Under the pieces are notes generated by a model that ran no database searches, had not been told where the DNA came from, and worked only from the letters and a program-made list of their open reading frames with translations. Positions 25,068-32,936 of a stretch of 33,656 bases of DNA are shown here, piece by piece. Position numbers and translations under genes: made by a program. Source of the stretch: Bacteroidota bacterium. Lineage in GTDB: Bacteria; Bacteroidota; Ignavibacteria; Kapaibacteriales; UBA2268. The DNA lies in assembly GCA_009777815.1 (NCBI GenBank), contig WRLB01000014.1, positions 1-33,656 of the forward strand. The letters run 5' to 3'. Within the stretch, counting starts at the first letter, position 1; each line of letters begins with the position of its first letter.

Positions 25068-26387
25068 ATGAAAAATCCAATTAAAACAAAAGAAGAACAA
25101 TGTGTCGGATGCCACCAATGTGTCCATATATGTCCTGTAAATGCTAATATAGAATCAAGCACTTATATGTCAGGAATTATCGTAACTACAACAATAAAAA
25201 TTAACGAAAATAGATGTATCCAATGCGGTTCCTGTATAAAAGTATGCACACATAATGCTCGGTATTACGAAGACGATACAGAAAATTTTTTCAACGATAT
25301 TAAAGCAAACGACAACAAAATCGCACTTATTACTGCACCTTCTTTTTTATATAATTTTGAAAATTATAAGCAAGTAATAGGATGGTTCAGAAGTATGGGA
25401 ATAGAAATAATTAAAGATGTATCATTTGGAGCAGATATAACAACGTATTTATACTTAAAATCATTTGATGCATTAAAATATACATTTATTTCGCAGCCAT
25501 GCCCTGTTATAGTTAATTATATAGAAAAATATGCTCCGCATTTGCTATCGTATTTATCACAAAAACAAAGTCCGATTATGTGTACTGCTATATGGATGCG
25601 AAAATACGAAAACTTTAAAGGAAAAATTGCATTTATCTCGCCTTGTATAGCAAAACGAATTGAAATATTTGATGTTAATAATGGAAATCTAATAAATTAT
25701 AATGTTACTATAAAAAAATTGAAAGAATATATAAAAGAAAAAAACATTAACTTATCAGATTTTCCTGAATCTAATTTTGATAATTTATCGCCAAATTTGG
25801 GATATAATTATAGTAGACCAGGCGGTTTAAAAGAACAGGTTGATTATTATACAGGCGGCGATATGTGGGTTAAACAAGTGGAAGGTATTCCGAAAGCAAC
25901 AGATTATATTCAAAAATATGCAGATAGAATAAAAAGTATGAAACCTACTCCACAATTAGTAGACATACTTAGTTGTGATTGTGGTTGTAATTTTGGACCA
26001 GGAACAGAGCAAAATATTTGTGAAGATGATATAGATTATAAGATAAAATCTCGTAAAAAACATTTTTTAGATGTCACATTTGACAAGCCGATGGATAATC
26101 CACTATTCAAAATGTTTGATGATAAGTTAAATCCCGATGATTTTGTAAGAAAATATACAGCGAAACCAGTTTTGCCTCCTGATAAAAATACTGCTGAATA
26201 TAAAGAAAAGGTGGAAAATGTATATATCTCATTAGGAAAAGAAACAGATGCTCAACGCAATCATAATTGTAATGCTTGTGGTAGAGGTAGTTGTGTTTTA
26301 TTTGCTGAATCGGTTGCTGAAGGATTTGCAATGATTAATAGTTGTTTTTTCTATTCACAAAAAATATTACACGATATTCTGGGGTAA
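25068..26387 (+). CDS. [FeFe]-hydrogenase-like iron-sulfur protein
   Basis: 439 residues. Two [4Fe-4S] ferredoxin motifs (Cys12/15/18/22 and Cys50/53/56/60) precede an iron-hydrogenase large-subunit domain. H-cluster motifs are altered but recognisable: FISQPCPVIV (Cys145; TSCCPxW in typical enzymes), SPCIAKRIE (Cys193; MPCxAKKxE) and SCDCGCNFGPG (Cys303/Cys307; ACPGGCxxGGG). The four ligand Cys are kept, but the proton-transfer Cys of the TSCCP motif is replaced by Pro. The C-terminus has an extra Fe-S module, Cys401/404/409/426 in CNACGRGSC...C. This layout resembles the putatively sensory or uncharacterised group C/D hydrogenases of anaerobes. It may sense H2 or redox state or handle electrons rather than make H2. 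tRNA-Val follows 11 bases later. Confidence 0.8.
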   Translation: MKNPIKTKEEQCVGCHQCVHICPVNANIESSTYMSGIIVTTTIKINENRCIQCGSCIKVCTHNARYYEDDTENFFNDIKANDNKIALITAPSFLYNFENYKQVIGWFRSMGIEIIKDVSFGADITTYLYLKSFDALKYTFISQPCPVIVNYIEKYAPHLLSYLSQKQSPIMCTAIWMRKYENFKGKIAFISPCIAKRIEIFDVNNGNLINYNVTIKKLKEYIKEKNINLSDFPESNFDNLSPNLGYNYSRPGGLKEQVDYYTGGDMWVKQVEGIPKATDYIQKYADRIKSMKPTPQLVDILSCDCGCNFGPGTEQNICEDDIDYKIKSRKKHFLDVTFDKPMDNPLFKMFDDKLNPDDFVRKYTAKPVLPPDKNTAEYKEKVENVYISLGKETDAQRNHNCNACGRGSCVLFAESVAEGFAMINSCFFYSQKILHDILG

Positions 26388-26398
26388 AAAAAGAATAT

Positions 26399-26474
26399 GG
26401 GTTGTTAACTCAGTTTGGTCTAGAGTGTTATCTTGACAGGGTAAAAGCCACTGGTTCGAATCCAGTACAACCCA
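26399..26474 (+). tRNA. tRNA-Val (GAC anticodon)
   Basis: A full 76-base cloverleaf: acceptor GGGTTGT/ACAACCC, D stem ACTC/GAGT, anticodon stem TTATC/GGTAA (one G-T) with loop TTGACAG giving anticodon GAC, T stem ACTGG/CCAGT with loop TTCGAAT, discriminator A. CCA is not encoded. It begins 11 bases after the stop of the hydrogenase-like gene, so it is probably cotranscribed with it. Confidence 0.96.
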
Positions 26475-26566
26475 CAAAATGAATATATGCAATATCTAAA
26501 AATTATATTCTGTTCTGTCATATTAAATAATACGGCGTAGCATTTTCATAATTTCGTTATTCTAAA

Positions 26567-27121
26567 TTATTGAAACATTAACTCTTCCAATCCGTCTAAC
26601 ATATTTATTTTAATTGTTTTATTTGTAAAATCACAATGCTTAATTACTGATTCTATAACAGGAATAGGTAACTTTCCTTTAGCATTTTGGACTATCCATA
26701 CATCATTTGCAGGCATTTCCCATACGTCTACTATAACTCCTACACTTGTGTTTTGTATATCATCTACGACATTACAATCTAAAATATCTTCTTTAAAAAT
26801 GTAATCCTGATTATATTTTAAAATTAAATTTTTAGATATAAACACAGCGTTTTCTTTTAATTTTTCTGAATCTTCTTTTGAACAAACACCTTCTAAAAAT
26901 AAAGTAGCATACCGTTTTGTAGATTGTTTTTTGGAATCCACTTTATTATTGTCTGTAAAAAAATCTTCAGATAGTGTATATTCTTTAGCAAAATTTAAAC
27001 TATATCCCACAAGCACAGAAATTCCTGCAGGTAAGTATATATTTTTTAGAGGATTTGCTAAATTTAATCCACCTGCAAGTCCTTTTGAATTAACTATTAT
27101 TCCTAATTGAATAAGTGCCAT
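26567..27121 (-). CDS. rimM: Ribosome maturation factor RimM
   Basis: 184 residues. The N-terminal domain starts LIQLGIIVNSKGLAGGLNLA, matching the RimM pattern 'hxxGxIxxxhGhxGxhxh'. The second half has YIFKEDILDCNVVD...GVIVDVWEMPANDVWIV and LPIPVIESVIKHCDFTNKTI then MLDGLEEL, the PRC-barrel domain. RimM binds S19 and assists 30S maturation. It lies 41 bases after the truncated mutS, without its own clear promoter, so it is probably read from the mutS promoter. Its usual partners rpsP and trmD are not here. The N-terminus is somewhat divergent. Confidence 0.82.
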   Translation of the reverse strand: MALIQLGIIVNSKGLAGGLNLANPLKNIYLPAGISVLVGYSLNFAKEYTLSEDFFTDNNKVDSKKQSTKRYATLFLEGVCSKEDSEKLKENAVFISKNLILKYNQDYIFKEDILDCNVVDDIQNTSVGVIVDVWEMPANDVWIVQNAKGKLPIPVIESVIKHCDFTNKTIKINMLDGLEELMFQ

Positions 27122-27162
27122 TTAATTACCTAAAAATTAATTATATATTTTTTAGCATCTTT

Positions 27163-28416
27163 TTACATATAGTTATGAGATGCTGAATCAAGTTCACTAT
27201 GGTTAGAGTGAATTTCACCCTTATTTTCCGTATTAAATATCTTTTTTATTTGGGGTATTTTATCTAATGAAGCAGATAGATTAACAACATCACGAGTTGT
27301 TGCTTTACCTGAACCAATGCGACTTATAAGCCGTTCCATATCACCCAAATTACGCAAAGTAGATACTAATTTTTCTAAAATCTGAGGATTAGTTGCCAAG
27401 CATTCTACGGCATCTAATCGGTTATGTATTGCTTCTAAATTATTTAGTGGTTGATTGAGCCATTTTCGCAATAATCTTGCCCCCGGCGGAGTAGTTGTTT
27501 TATCAAGCAATTTTATTAATGAACCATTGGCTTCGCCTTCTATATTTTGCAAAATTTCTAAATTTCTGCGTGTGGAATAATCAAGCAACATTCTGTCGGA
27601 TAAATTAAGTAAGCGTATAGTTTGTATTTGTGGAAGGTTTTGTTTTTGTGTTTCAGAAATATAGTGTAATATAACTCCTGCAGCAGATATTCCAACATTT
27701 AATGTTTCTATACCGAAACCTTTGAACGATGTTTTTTGAAATTGCCTTAATAACAACTCGATAGAAAACTCTTTTTCAAAAACCCATTCTTCTAATTTAG
27801 TATATGAAAGTTTAAGAGGCGATTGTGATAGTATATTTTCAATTTCATTACTTTGCGATTTAGAAAAAATAATTTCACGAGGCGAATACTGTTCTATTAC
27901 CTGTCCTATTTGGTCTGCACGGACTTCTCCTACTAAAAACTCACCCGTAGTAATATCACAAATACTAATTCCTGCAAATAATGAAGCATCTTTATTTTTT
28001 TGCAAATAAACAGAGCAAATAAAATTATTTCTGCTGCTTTCCAAAAGTTTATCATACAAAGATATTCCTGGCGTCACAACCTCAATAACTTCTCTTTTAA
28101 CAATCTTTCCTGTTTTATACTTCGGGTCCTCAATTTGCTCGCAGACAGCAACACGCAATCCTGCTTTAACTAATTTAGGAAGATATGTATCTAATTGATG
28201 ATGCGGAAAGCCCGCCAATGGTGATGCTTCAGCAGAACCATTGTTCCGTTTAGTAAGAGCAATCCCGCCAATTTTAGACAATAACGCCGCATCGTCATCA
28301 AAGCATTCAAAAAAATCGCCCATTCTGAACAACAGCAAAGTATCAGGATATTTTGCTTTAATATCGTAATATTGTGCCATTAGTGGCGTTGTATCTTTCT
28401 TTTTAGAAAACAGCAT
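27163..28416 (-). pseudogene. mutS: Truncated DNA mismatch repair protein MutS (N-terminal half only)
   Basis: 417 residues, against about 850-870 for full MutS. Domain I is intact, with the mismatch-reading FxE (Phe35-Phe36-Glu37 in RMGDFFECF) and LTKRNNG...LAGFPHHQLD. The connector domain (ICDITTGEF) and the first part of the core (LNLSDRMLLDYSTRRNLEI, LLDKTTTPPGARLLRKWLNQ, DMERLISRIGSGKATTRDV) follow. Homology ends near residue 395; the last ~22 residues are encoded by a REP-like repeat. Clamp and ATPase domains (Walker A, dimer region) are missing here and absent elsewhere in the window. The product cannot perform ATP-dependent repair by itself. The other half may be elsewhere, lost, or misassembled. 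Promoter at 28434-28441; rimM follows. Confidence 0.88.
27176..27205 (+). repeat. REP-like repeat at the mutS break point
   Basis: GAGATGCTGAATCAAGTTCA then CTATGG, a family member that encodes the last codons of the mutS fragment on the opposite strand. Confidence 0.7.
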
Positions 28417-28433
28417 TTAAGGACCTTATTATA

Positions 28434-28441
28434 CAAAAATA
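28434..28441 (-). promoter_or_regulatory. -7 promoter box for mutS'-rimM
   Basis: CAAAAATA reads TATTTTTG on the minus strand, 17 bases before ATG 28416, giving a very short leader. Confidence 0.55.
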
Positions 28442-28461
28442 ATGAAAAAAATATAATTTTT

Positions 28462-28484
28462 CATATACTAAACTTATTTTTGCA
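28462..28484 (-). repeat. Degenerate REP-like repeat copy
   Basis: CATATACTAAACTTATTTTT then GCA resembles the clear copy at 33465-33488 (TATACTAAACTTGTTTCTGC). It lies upstream of mutS. Confidence 0.35.
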
Positions 28485-28578
28485 AAAAATAAGTTTATAT
28501 GGTGTAATAATAGATATAAATACTATAATTATAATTTTTACTAATATCACTATTGCTATAGGACTTATTCTTTAATAA

Positions 28579-29703
28579 TCACTTCACTATAAAACTTTTT
28601 ATTTGCGATATTTTGTTTGTCGTCATTCGCAAAAAGTATGCACCCATATGTAAATCCAAATCATTAATTGTAATCGCTTGAATTCCTTCATCACAATACT
28701 TATTTATAGGTGTTGCAATTGTTTTCCCCATAGCATCAACCAAATCAATCCTAACAGTGCCCGAATATGGATTATCAAAAATGATATTTATATAATCAGT
28801 TGCAGGATTCGGAAACACATATAAATCCATATTTAGTTCTTCATTTATGCTTGTTTCTTCTAAATACTTCATTATTGCTTGTGCGTTAATTTTGCCCCAA
28901 CCCCAAGTGGGACTTTTATTATCTTTTGCATTTCCTGTCCATTGGTCGTTAATTGCTGTTATTCTAATAATTTCTTTTGCTTCTTTTTGTGTTTTATCAA
29001 AAACATATAAACTACTAAGAATAGAACTATGTTTATTAAAATAATCAAAATATTTGTTTTTGTTTGAAAAAACCAATCCGCCAGGTCCTAAAAAACATAC
29101 TTTTTTACATTTAAAATCAAAATTGTAATGACTAAATTTCTTATTAAAATATTCAGATTCATAATCATTTAAATATTCTGAACTATCTATTCCCATTTTA
29201 TCAAAATTCTTTAATGTATCTGCTATATTTATTTTCTCTACTCTATACACTTGTTTATTCTTTTTTAATCGTTTTATTACATCATCAATAGAAATAGCAT
29301 ACTTAAACCAACAAACTATAGCCGCATCATATCCATCTGTTTTAATTTTTTGTTGATTGTTAAAAATATACAAAATACTATGCTTAATGGTACCACTATT
29401 TTGATTTAAAGATATAAAATATTCCTTTTTATTATTCCTAGGACCTATGAAAGCAATTTTTTTTTCAACAAAATTAAACTCTTTTACAACGCTATCAAAA
29501 ATATTATTAAAAAAATCGGCTTCGTAAACATTCAATATAGAACTCGTATCCAGTCCCATTTTAGATATATTTTTTATATAATATTTATTTGTAGAATAAT
29601 TATTATTATAATTACTTTTTATTCCATAATAATTTTTTATTTCTATATTATTGGCGCAACCAATAAAAAGAAATAACATACATATACAAATATATTTTTT
29701 CAT
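28579..29703 (-). CDS. Lipoprotein with internal duplication and T9SS sorting domain
   Basis: 374 residues. The N-terminus MKKYICICMLFLFIGCANN has a lipobox-like FIGC, suggesting lipidation at Cys16. Two related modules follow: one with SKMGLDTSSILNVYEADFFN...KKIAFIGP, the other with DKMGIDSSEYLNDYESEYFN...KKVCFLGP, each ending in a SILxxLYIF/VF-type strand. Then comes NDQWTGNAKDNKSPTWGWGK and a T9SS type A sorting domain (about 300-374: VFPNPATDYINIIF, VRIDLVDAMGKTI, MGAYFLRMTT, FIVK end). A lipid anchor plus a sorting domain is an unusual combination. The repeated module is unknown to me. The gene starts 52 bases after the thiolase stop and has no clear promoter, so it is probably cotranscribed with it. 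Confidence 0.68.
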   Translation of the reverse strand: MKKYICICMLFLFIGCANNIEIKNYYGIKSNYNNNYSTNKYYIKNISKMGLDTSSILNVYEADFFNNIFDSVVKEFNFVEKKIAFIGPRNNKKEYFISLNQNSGTIKHSILYIFNNQQKIKTDGYDAAIVCWFKYAISIDDVIKRLKKNKQVYRVEKINIADTLKNFDKMGIDSSEYLNDYESEYFNKKFSHYNFDFKCKKVCFLGPGGLVFSNKNKYFDYFNKHSSILSSLYVFDKTQKEAKEIIRITAINDQWTGNAKDNKSPTWGWGKINAQAIMKYLEETSINEELNMDLYVFPNPATDYINIIFDNPYSGTVRIDLVDAMGKTIATPINKYCDEGIQAITINDLDLHMGAYFLRMTTNKISQIKSFIVK

Positions 29704-29755
29704 ACATTATTTAATAAAATACTAAAATACCATTTATCTTATAAATTTCTAATCT

Positions 29756-30979
29756 TTACACATTTCTATAAATGGTGCAAGTTCCCATTCCGCCGCCGAT
29801 ACATAATGATGCTAAACCGAGTTTGTTATTGCTACGCTTCATTTCGTGTATCAAACTAACTACAATTCTATTGCCCGATGCCCCAATAGGATGTCCCAAA
29901 GCAATAGCACCACCATTTTTGTTTGCCCGTTCTGATAACCATTCATTAGAAACATTATGCTCCTCGCTTAACAATTTTAGAACGCCTAATGATTGTGCTG
30001 CAAATGCTTCATTAAGTTCTAATACATCTATATCGGATAATTTTAATTCGGGGATAAAATGTTTTGCTATTGTTAATGCCTTTTGTATTGCAGGAACGGG
30101 ACCTAATCCCATAATATCAGGAGCAACACCGCCTTGTCCAACACCAATAATTTCAACCATCGGATTTAAATTATATTTTTTAACTGCTTCTTCGGAAGCA
30201 ATTAGCACAAAAGATGCACCATCATTGATGCCAGAGGCATTGCCAGCAGTGACACTTCCATCTTTTTTAAATGCAGGTTTTAGTGTAGCGAGTTTTTCAA
30301 GAGTAGAATTTCTGTTTGGATATTCATCAATATCAAAAACAATATCGCCCTTTTTATTTGGAATAATTACAGGAACAATTTCTTCTTTAAACTTGCCACT
30401 ATCAATAGATGCGATTGCTTTTTGTTGTGAATTATAAGCAAAATTATCTTGTGCTTGGCGAGAAATATTATATTTTTCAGCAATGTTTTCAGCGGTTATG
30501 CCCATGTGCAATCCGCTAAATGCGTCTGTTAGTCCATCAAGAACTAAATGGTCAATTATTTGGAAGTCGCCCATTTTAGCACCATTCCGCATAGTTGTGC
30601 CGGGAACAACATAACTTGCCGTTGACATACTTTCTGTTCCGCCTGCAAGCACAATTTCGGCTTGTCCTGCAACAATTTCTGTTAATCCTTGCATTATTGA
30701 CTTCATTCCACTACCGCATATCATATTAATACCATAAGCGGGAACTTCTTCGGGAATGCCTGATTTTATTGATATTTGGCGAGCAATACCTTGTTTGTGA
30801 CCTGCCATCAACACATTACCGACTATTACTTCATCTATTTTAGATGGTTCTATTTTTGTATCTTTTAAGATTTGTTTTACTACGGGAACTGCTAAATCTA
30901 CAGGATTTACGTTAGATAATGTTCCGAGGAATTTTCCGATTGCTGTTCTTTTTGCAGCAACTATATAAACTTTTTTCAT
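29756..30979 (-). CDS. atoB: Acetyl-CoA acetyltransferase (thiolase)
   Basis: 407 residues, normal thiolase length. It condenses two acetyl-CoA to acetoacetyl-CoA or runs in reverse. Signature residues: nucleophile Cys88 in NMICGSGMKS, His363 in GGAIALGHPIGASG, and Cys393 in LCIGGGMGT; GSVTAGNASGINDGA and VLELNEAFAAQ are also present. The substrate (short acetyl-type or longer acyl) cannot be settled from sequence reading; the biosynthetic/AtoB type is most likely. No other fatty-acid or butyrate genes lie nearby. The upstream gap contains the 155-bp nested palindrome, so the gene's expression may depend on it. No exact TANNTTTG box was found close to the ATG. Confidence 0.93.
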   Translation of the reverse strand: MKKVYIVAAKRTAIGKFLGTLSNVNPVDLAVPVVKQILKDTKIEPSKIDEVIVGNVLMAGHKQGIARQISIKSGIPEEVPAYGINMICGSGMKSIMQGLTEIVAGQAEIVLAGGTESMSTASYVVPGTTMRNGAKMGDFQIIDHLVLDGLTDAFSGLHMGITAENIAEKYNISRQAQDNFAYNSQQKAIASIDSGKFKEEIVPVIIPNKKGDIVFDIDEYPNRNSTLEKLATLKPAFKKDGSVTAGNASGINDGASFVLIASEEAVKKYNLNPMVEIIGVGQGGVAPDIMGLGPVPAIQKALTIAKHFIPELKLSDIDVLELNEAFAAQSLGVLKLLSEEHNVSNEWLSERANKNGGAIALGHPIGASGNRIVVSLIHEMKRSNNKLGLASLCIGGGMGTCTIYRNV

Positions 30980-31114
30980 AAATATTTGTATTAAATTATT
31001 GCAATATACGAAATTTAAGTTAAAAATAATTAGGTGATTATATAAAAAAATGCATGATGCTAAAATAAATTTAGTCCGATAAAATAAATATGTTATTTGT
31101 ATTAAAAAAAGTGT

Positions 31115-31269
31115 AATTATGTAAAAATTACTTGAATCGGATACTGAAAAAGCAGTAGAGATGTACTGCTTAAGCAGTAACGGATACTGCTTAAGCAGTA
31201 AAATGTACTGCTTAAGCAGGTAAAACTACTGCTTTTTCCACATCCGATTAAGGTAATTTTTACATAATT
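31115..31269. repeat. 155-bp nested palindrome with 21-bp-period palindromic 16-mers
   Basis: 44-base arms (31115-31158 and 31226-31269) are inverted repeats identical at 39 of 44 positions, beginning AATTATGTAAAAATTAC. Between them are three palindromes TACTGCTTAAGCAGTA at 31164-31179, 31185-31200 and 31206-31219 (last two bases changed), exactly 21 bases apart. Related 16-mers in the arms (TACTGAAAAAGCAGTA at 31142-31157, TACTGCTTTTT at 31227) extend the rhythm to five units. It may be an operator array, a MITE or a long terminator/RNA hairpin. Confidence 0.85.
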
Positions 31270-31303
31270 TAAGATTAAATAGCGTCTAAATATAGTAAAA
31301 TAA

Positions 31304-31330
31304 GGGATGTTGAAATAAGTTCAGCAGGAC
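31304..31330 (+). repeat. REP-like dispersed repeat copy
   Basis: GGGATGTTGAAATAAGTTCA followed by GCAGGAC. Confidence 0.6.
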
Positions 31331-31344
31331 GTTTTCCAAAATGC

Positions 31345-31373
31345 AACACGAGGATGAATCCCCGTGTTAAAGT
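31345..31373. repeat. AACACG/CGTGTT hairpin module
   Basis: AACACGAGGAT...ATCCCCGTGTTAAAGT is the reverse complement of the hairpin design at 15211-15238. It lies between two REP-like copies and may terminate rseP transcription. Confidence 0.55.
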
Positions 31374-31385
31374 AGAAAAAATTAA

Positions 31386-31413
31386 GTGATGCCGAAATGA
31401 GTTCAGCAGGACG
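31386..31413 (+). repeat. REP-like dispersed repeat copy
   Basis: GTGATGCCGAAATGAGTTCA followed by GCAGGACG, nearly identical in its second half to the copy at 31304. Confidence 0.6.
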
Positions 31414-31457
31414 TAGAAAAAACTCTATTTATAGAAGTTAGCAAAATATATTATATG

Positions 31458-32840
31458 CTACATCAATCGGACAATATCATTAAATATAACATAAGCCATA
31501 AGTGCTAATAGGCAGCCCATACCGATTTTTTGACCCCATATTTTTGCATTAACAGGTATTTCGCGTCTAATTATTGCTTCTACTACAATTATTACTAAAT
31601 GCCCGCCGTCTAAAGCAGGAAAAGGAAGTATGTTAATTAGTGCTAATGATATAGATAGCATAGCAGTAAAATAAAGGAAACTATATATGCCTTTTTCGGC
31701 AAACGTGACCGCTGTTTTGGCAATCATTACAGGACCACCAATAGCACTCTTAAACTCTATATTACCTATAATAATTTGCTTTATAGATAGTATTATTGTT
31801 CTAAATGTTTCAAAAGTTTGTATAGTTCCTTTCTGAATTGCTTGGAATATATTGTAATTTATTGTTTCTATTTCTCCTACAAAAAGAGTTGAAATGCCGA
31901 CTCCAATAGTTCCTGTTTCATCCAATGTGAATTGTTTTTCTGTTATACCTGTTTCATTTTTAACTAATATAGCAATGTTTTGATTTTTATTTGCTTGTAG
32001 TTTTGATATTAGTTCGGTGTGCGAATATACTTCTTCAGAATTAACTGCAATTATTGTATCGCCTTCGTTAATTCCGTTTTCTTTTGCTAATCCATCAAAG
32101 ACACAATTAACAACAACTTTAGATTCGGCGGGTGCTAATCCTAATGGGAGTTCTTTAGATATTTGGCTTATTAAATCTTTTCCACTTACATATAAAATTG
32201 TATCAATACCCTCTCTATTCAATTTTATATTAAGGTTTTCGCCCATATTACCTATTGTTAGTGCTTCATTTAATTCACTCCAATTATTAGGCATTTTATC
32301 ATTAATAGATACTATTCTATCGGCTGATTTAAAGCCAATATATTCACCGATAGAATTATTTGCAACAGCACCAATAGTAGTAGTTTTATATGTTGTTTCA
32401 CCTAATCCAAACTGAATTATTGAAAACAAAAATATAGCAAGCAATACATTAAATATAACTCCACCTGCAATAGTAATTGCTTGTTTGAATGGATTTTTTG
32501 CTCTAAATTCCCATTCTTGTGGTTCAGTATTTTTGAATGAAGTTTTAAAAGATTCATCCACCATTCCTGCTATTTCACAATAACCGCCGATAGGAAATGC
32601 CGATAAACGATAATCACAATTATCTTGCAAATCTATACCATCAGGTAATGCACCAAAGGTAAATCCATTAATTTTATTCCAACCGAATAACCTGAATCCC
32701 ATACCCAGTGCAAAAGTATAAACTCGCATTCCTGACAACCTTGCCATTAAAAAATGTCCTAATTCGTGGACAAATACTAATACGCCTAATACTACTACAA
32801 AAGCAATAACTGCACTTAAAAACGAAAGAATTGATTCCAT
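31458..32840 (-). CDS. rseP: RIP metalloprotease RseP (site-2 protease)
   Basis: A 460-residue inner-membrane zinc protease that cuts within membrane segments, typically anti-sigma factors or leftover signal peptides. The zinc motif HELGH is at residues 25-29 in the first helix, followed by FALGMGFRLFGW and FPIGGYCEIAGM. A membrane segment (about 123-145), two PDZ-like regions (about 150-310, with NGINEGDTIIAVNSEEV) and the second active-site motif INILPFPALDGGHL follow, then two helices at the C-terminus. Length and order are normal. Promoter at 32871-32878. The neighbours dxr/cdsA/bamA seen in many bacteria are absent. Confidence 0.94.
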   Translation of the reverse strand: MESILSFLSAVIAFVVVLGVLVFVHELGHFLMARLSGMRVYTFALGMGFRLFGWNKINGFTFGALPDGIDLQDNCDYRLSAFPIGGYCEIAGMVDESFKTSFKNTEPQEWEFRAKNPFKQAITIAGGVIFNVLLAIFLFSIIQFGLGETTYKTTTIGAVANNSIGEYIGFKSADRIVSINDKMPNNWSELNEALTIGNMGENLNIKLNREGIDTILYVSGKDLISQISKELPLGLAPAESKVVVNCVFDGLAKENGINEGDTIIAVNSEEVYSHTELISKLQANKNQNIAILVKNETGITEKQFTLDETGTIGVGISTLFVGEIETINYNIFQAIQKGTIQTFETFRTIILSIKQIIIGNIEFKSAIGGPVMIAKTAVTFAEKGIYSFLYFTAMLSISLALINILPFPALDGGHLVIIVVEAIIRREIPVNAKIWGQKIGMGCLLALMAYVIFNDIVRLM

Positions 32841-32870
32841 AATTTCTAATATAAATTATTTATTAAAACA

Positions 32871-32878
32871 CAAAAATA
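32871..32878 (-). promoter_or_regulatory. -7 promoter box for rseP
   Basis: CAAAAATA reads TATTTTTG on the minus strand, preceded there by AAAAAACCT, 30 bases before ATG 32840. Confidence 0.6.
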
Positions 32879-32924
32879 AGGTTTTTTTTTAATATAAAAA
32901 ATATATTGTTTTGCTGAAAAAACG

Positions 32925-32932
32925 TATTTTTG
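32925..32932 (+). promoter_or_regulatory. -7 promoter box directly abutting an ATG
   Basis: TATTTTTG ends 4 bases before ATG 32937, the same spacing and the same TATT linker as at 21573-21585, predicting a leaderless mRNA. Confidence 0.55.
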
Positions 32933-32936
32933 TATT

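Larger units (their letters stand above)
30980..31457. other. Intergenic region between rseP and the thiolase gene
   Basis: 478 bases without a gene. It holds a 155-bp nested palindrome (31115-31269), two REP-like copies (31304-31330, 31386-31413) and an AACACG/CGTGTT hairpin (31345-31368). The rest is AT-rich; no ORF was supported. Confidence 0.7.

Noticed and set aside
26399-26566. tRNA-Val as an integration site for a mobile island
   Set aside because: No integrase, no repeated tRNA 3' end, and ordinary genes on both sides.
29772-30437. A 221-residue plus-strand frame antisense to the thiolase
   Set aside because: Low-complexity Ser/Pro/Leu composition typical of an antisense shadow; the thiolase motifs on the other strand are complete.
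31142-31242. Regular repeats that resemble a CRISPR array
   Set aside because: The gaps between the 16-mers are only 5-6 bases, far too short for spacers, each unit is a perfect palindrome, and no cas gene is present.
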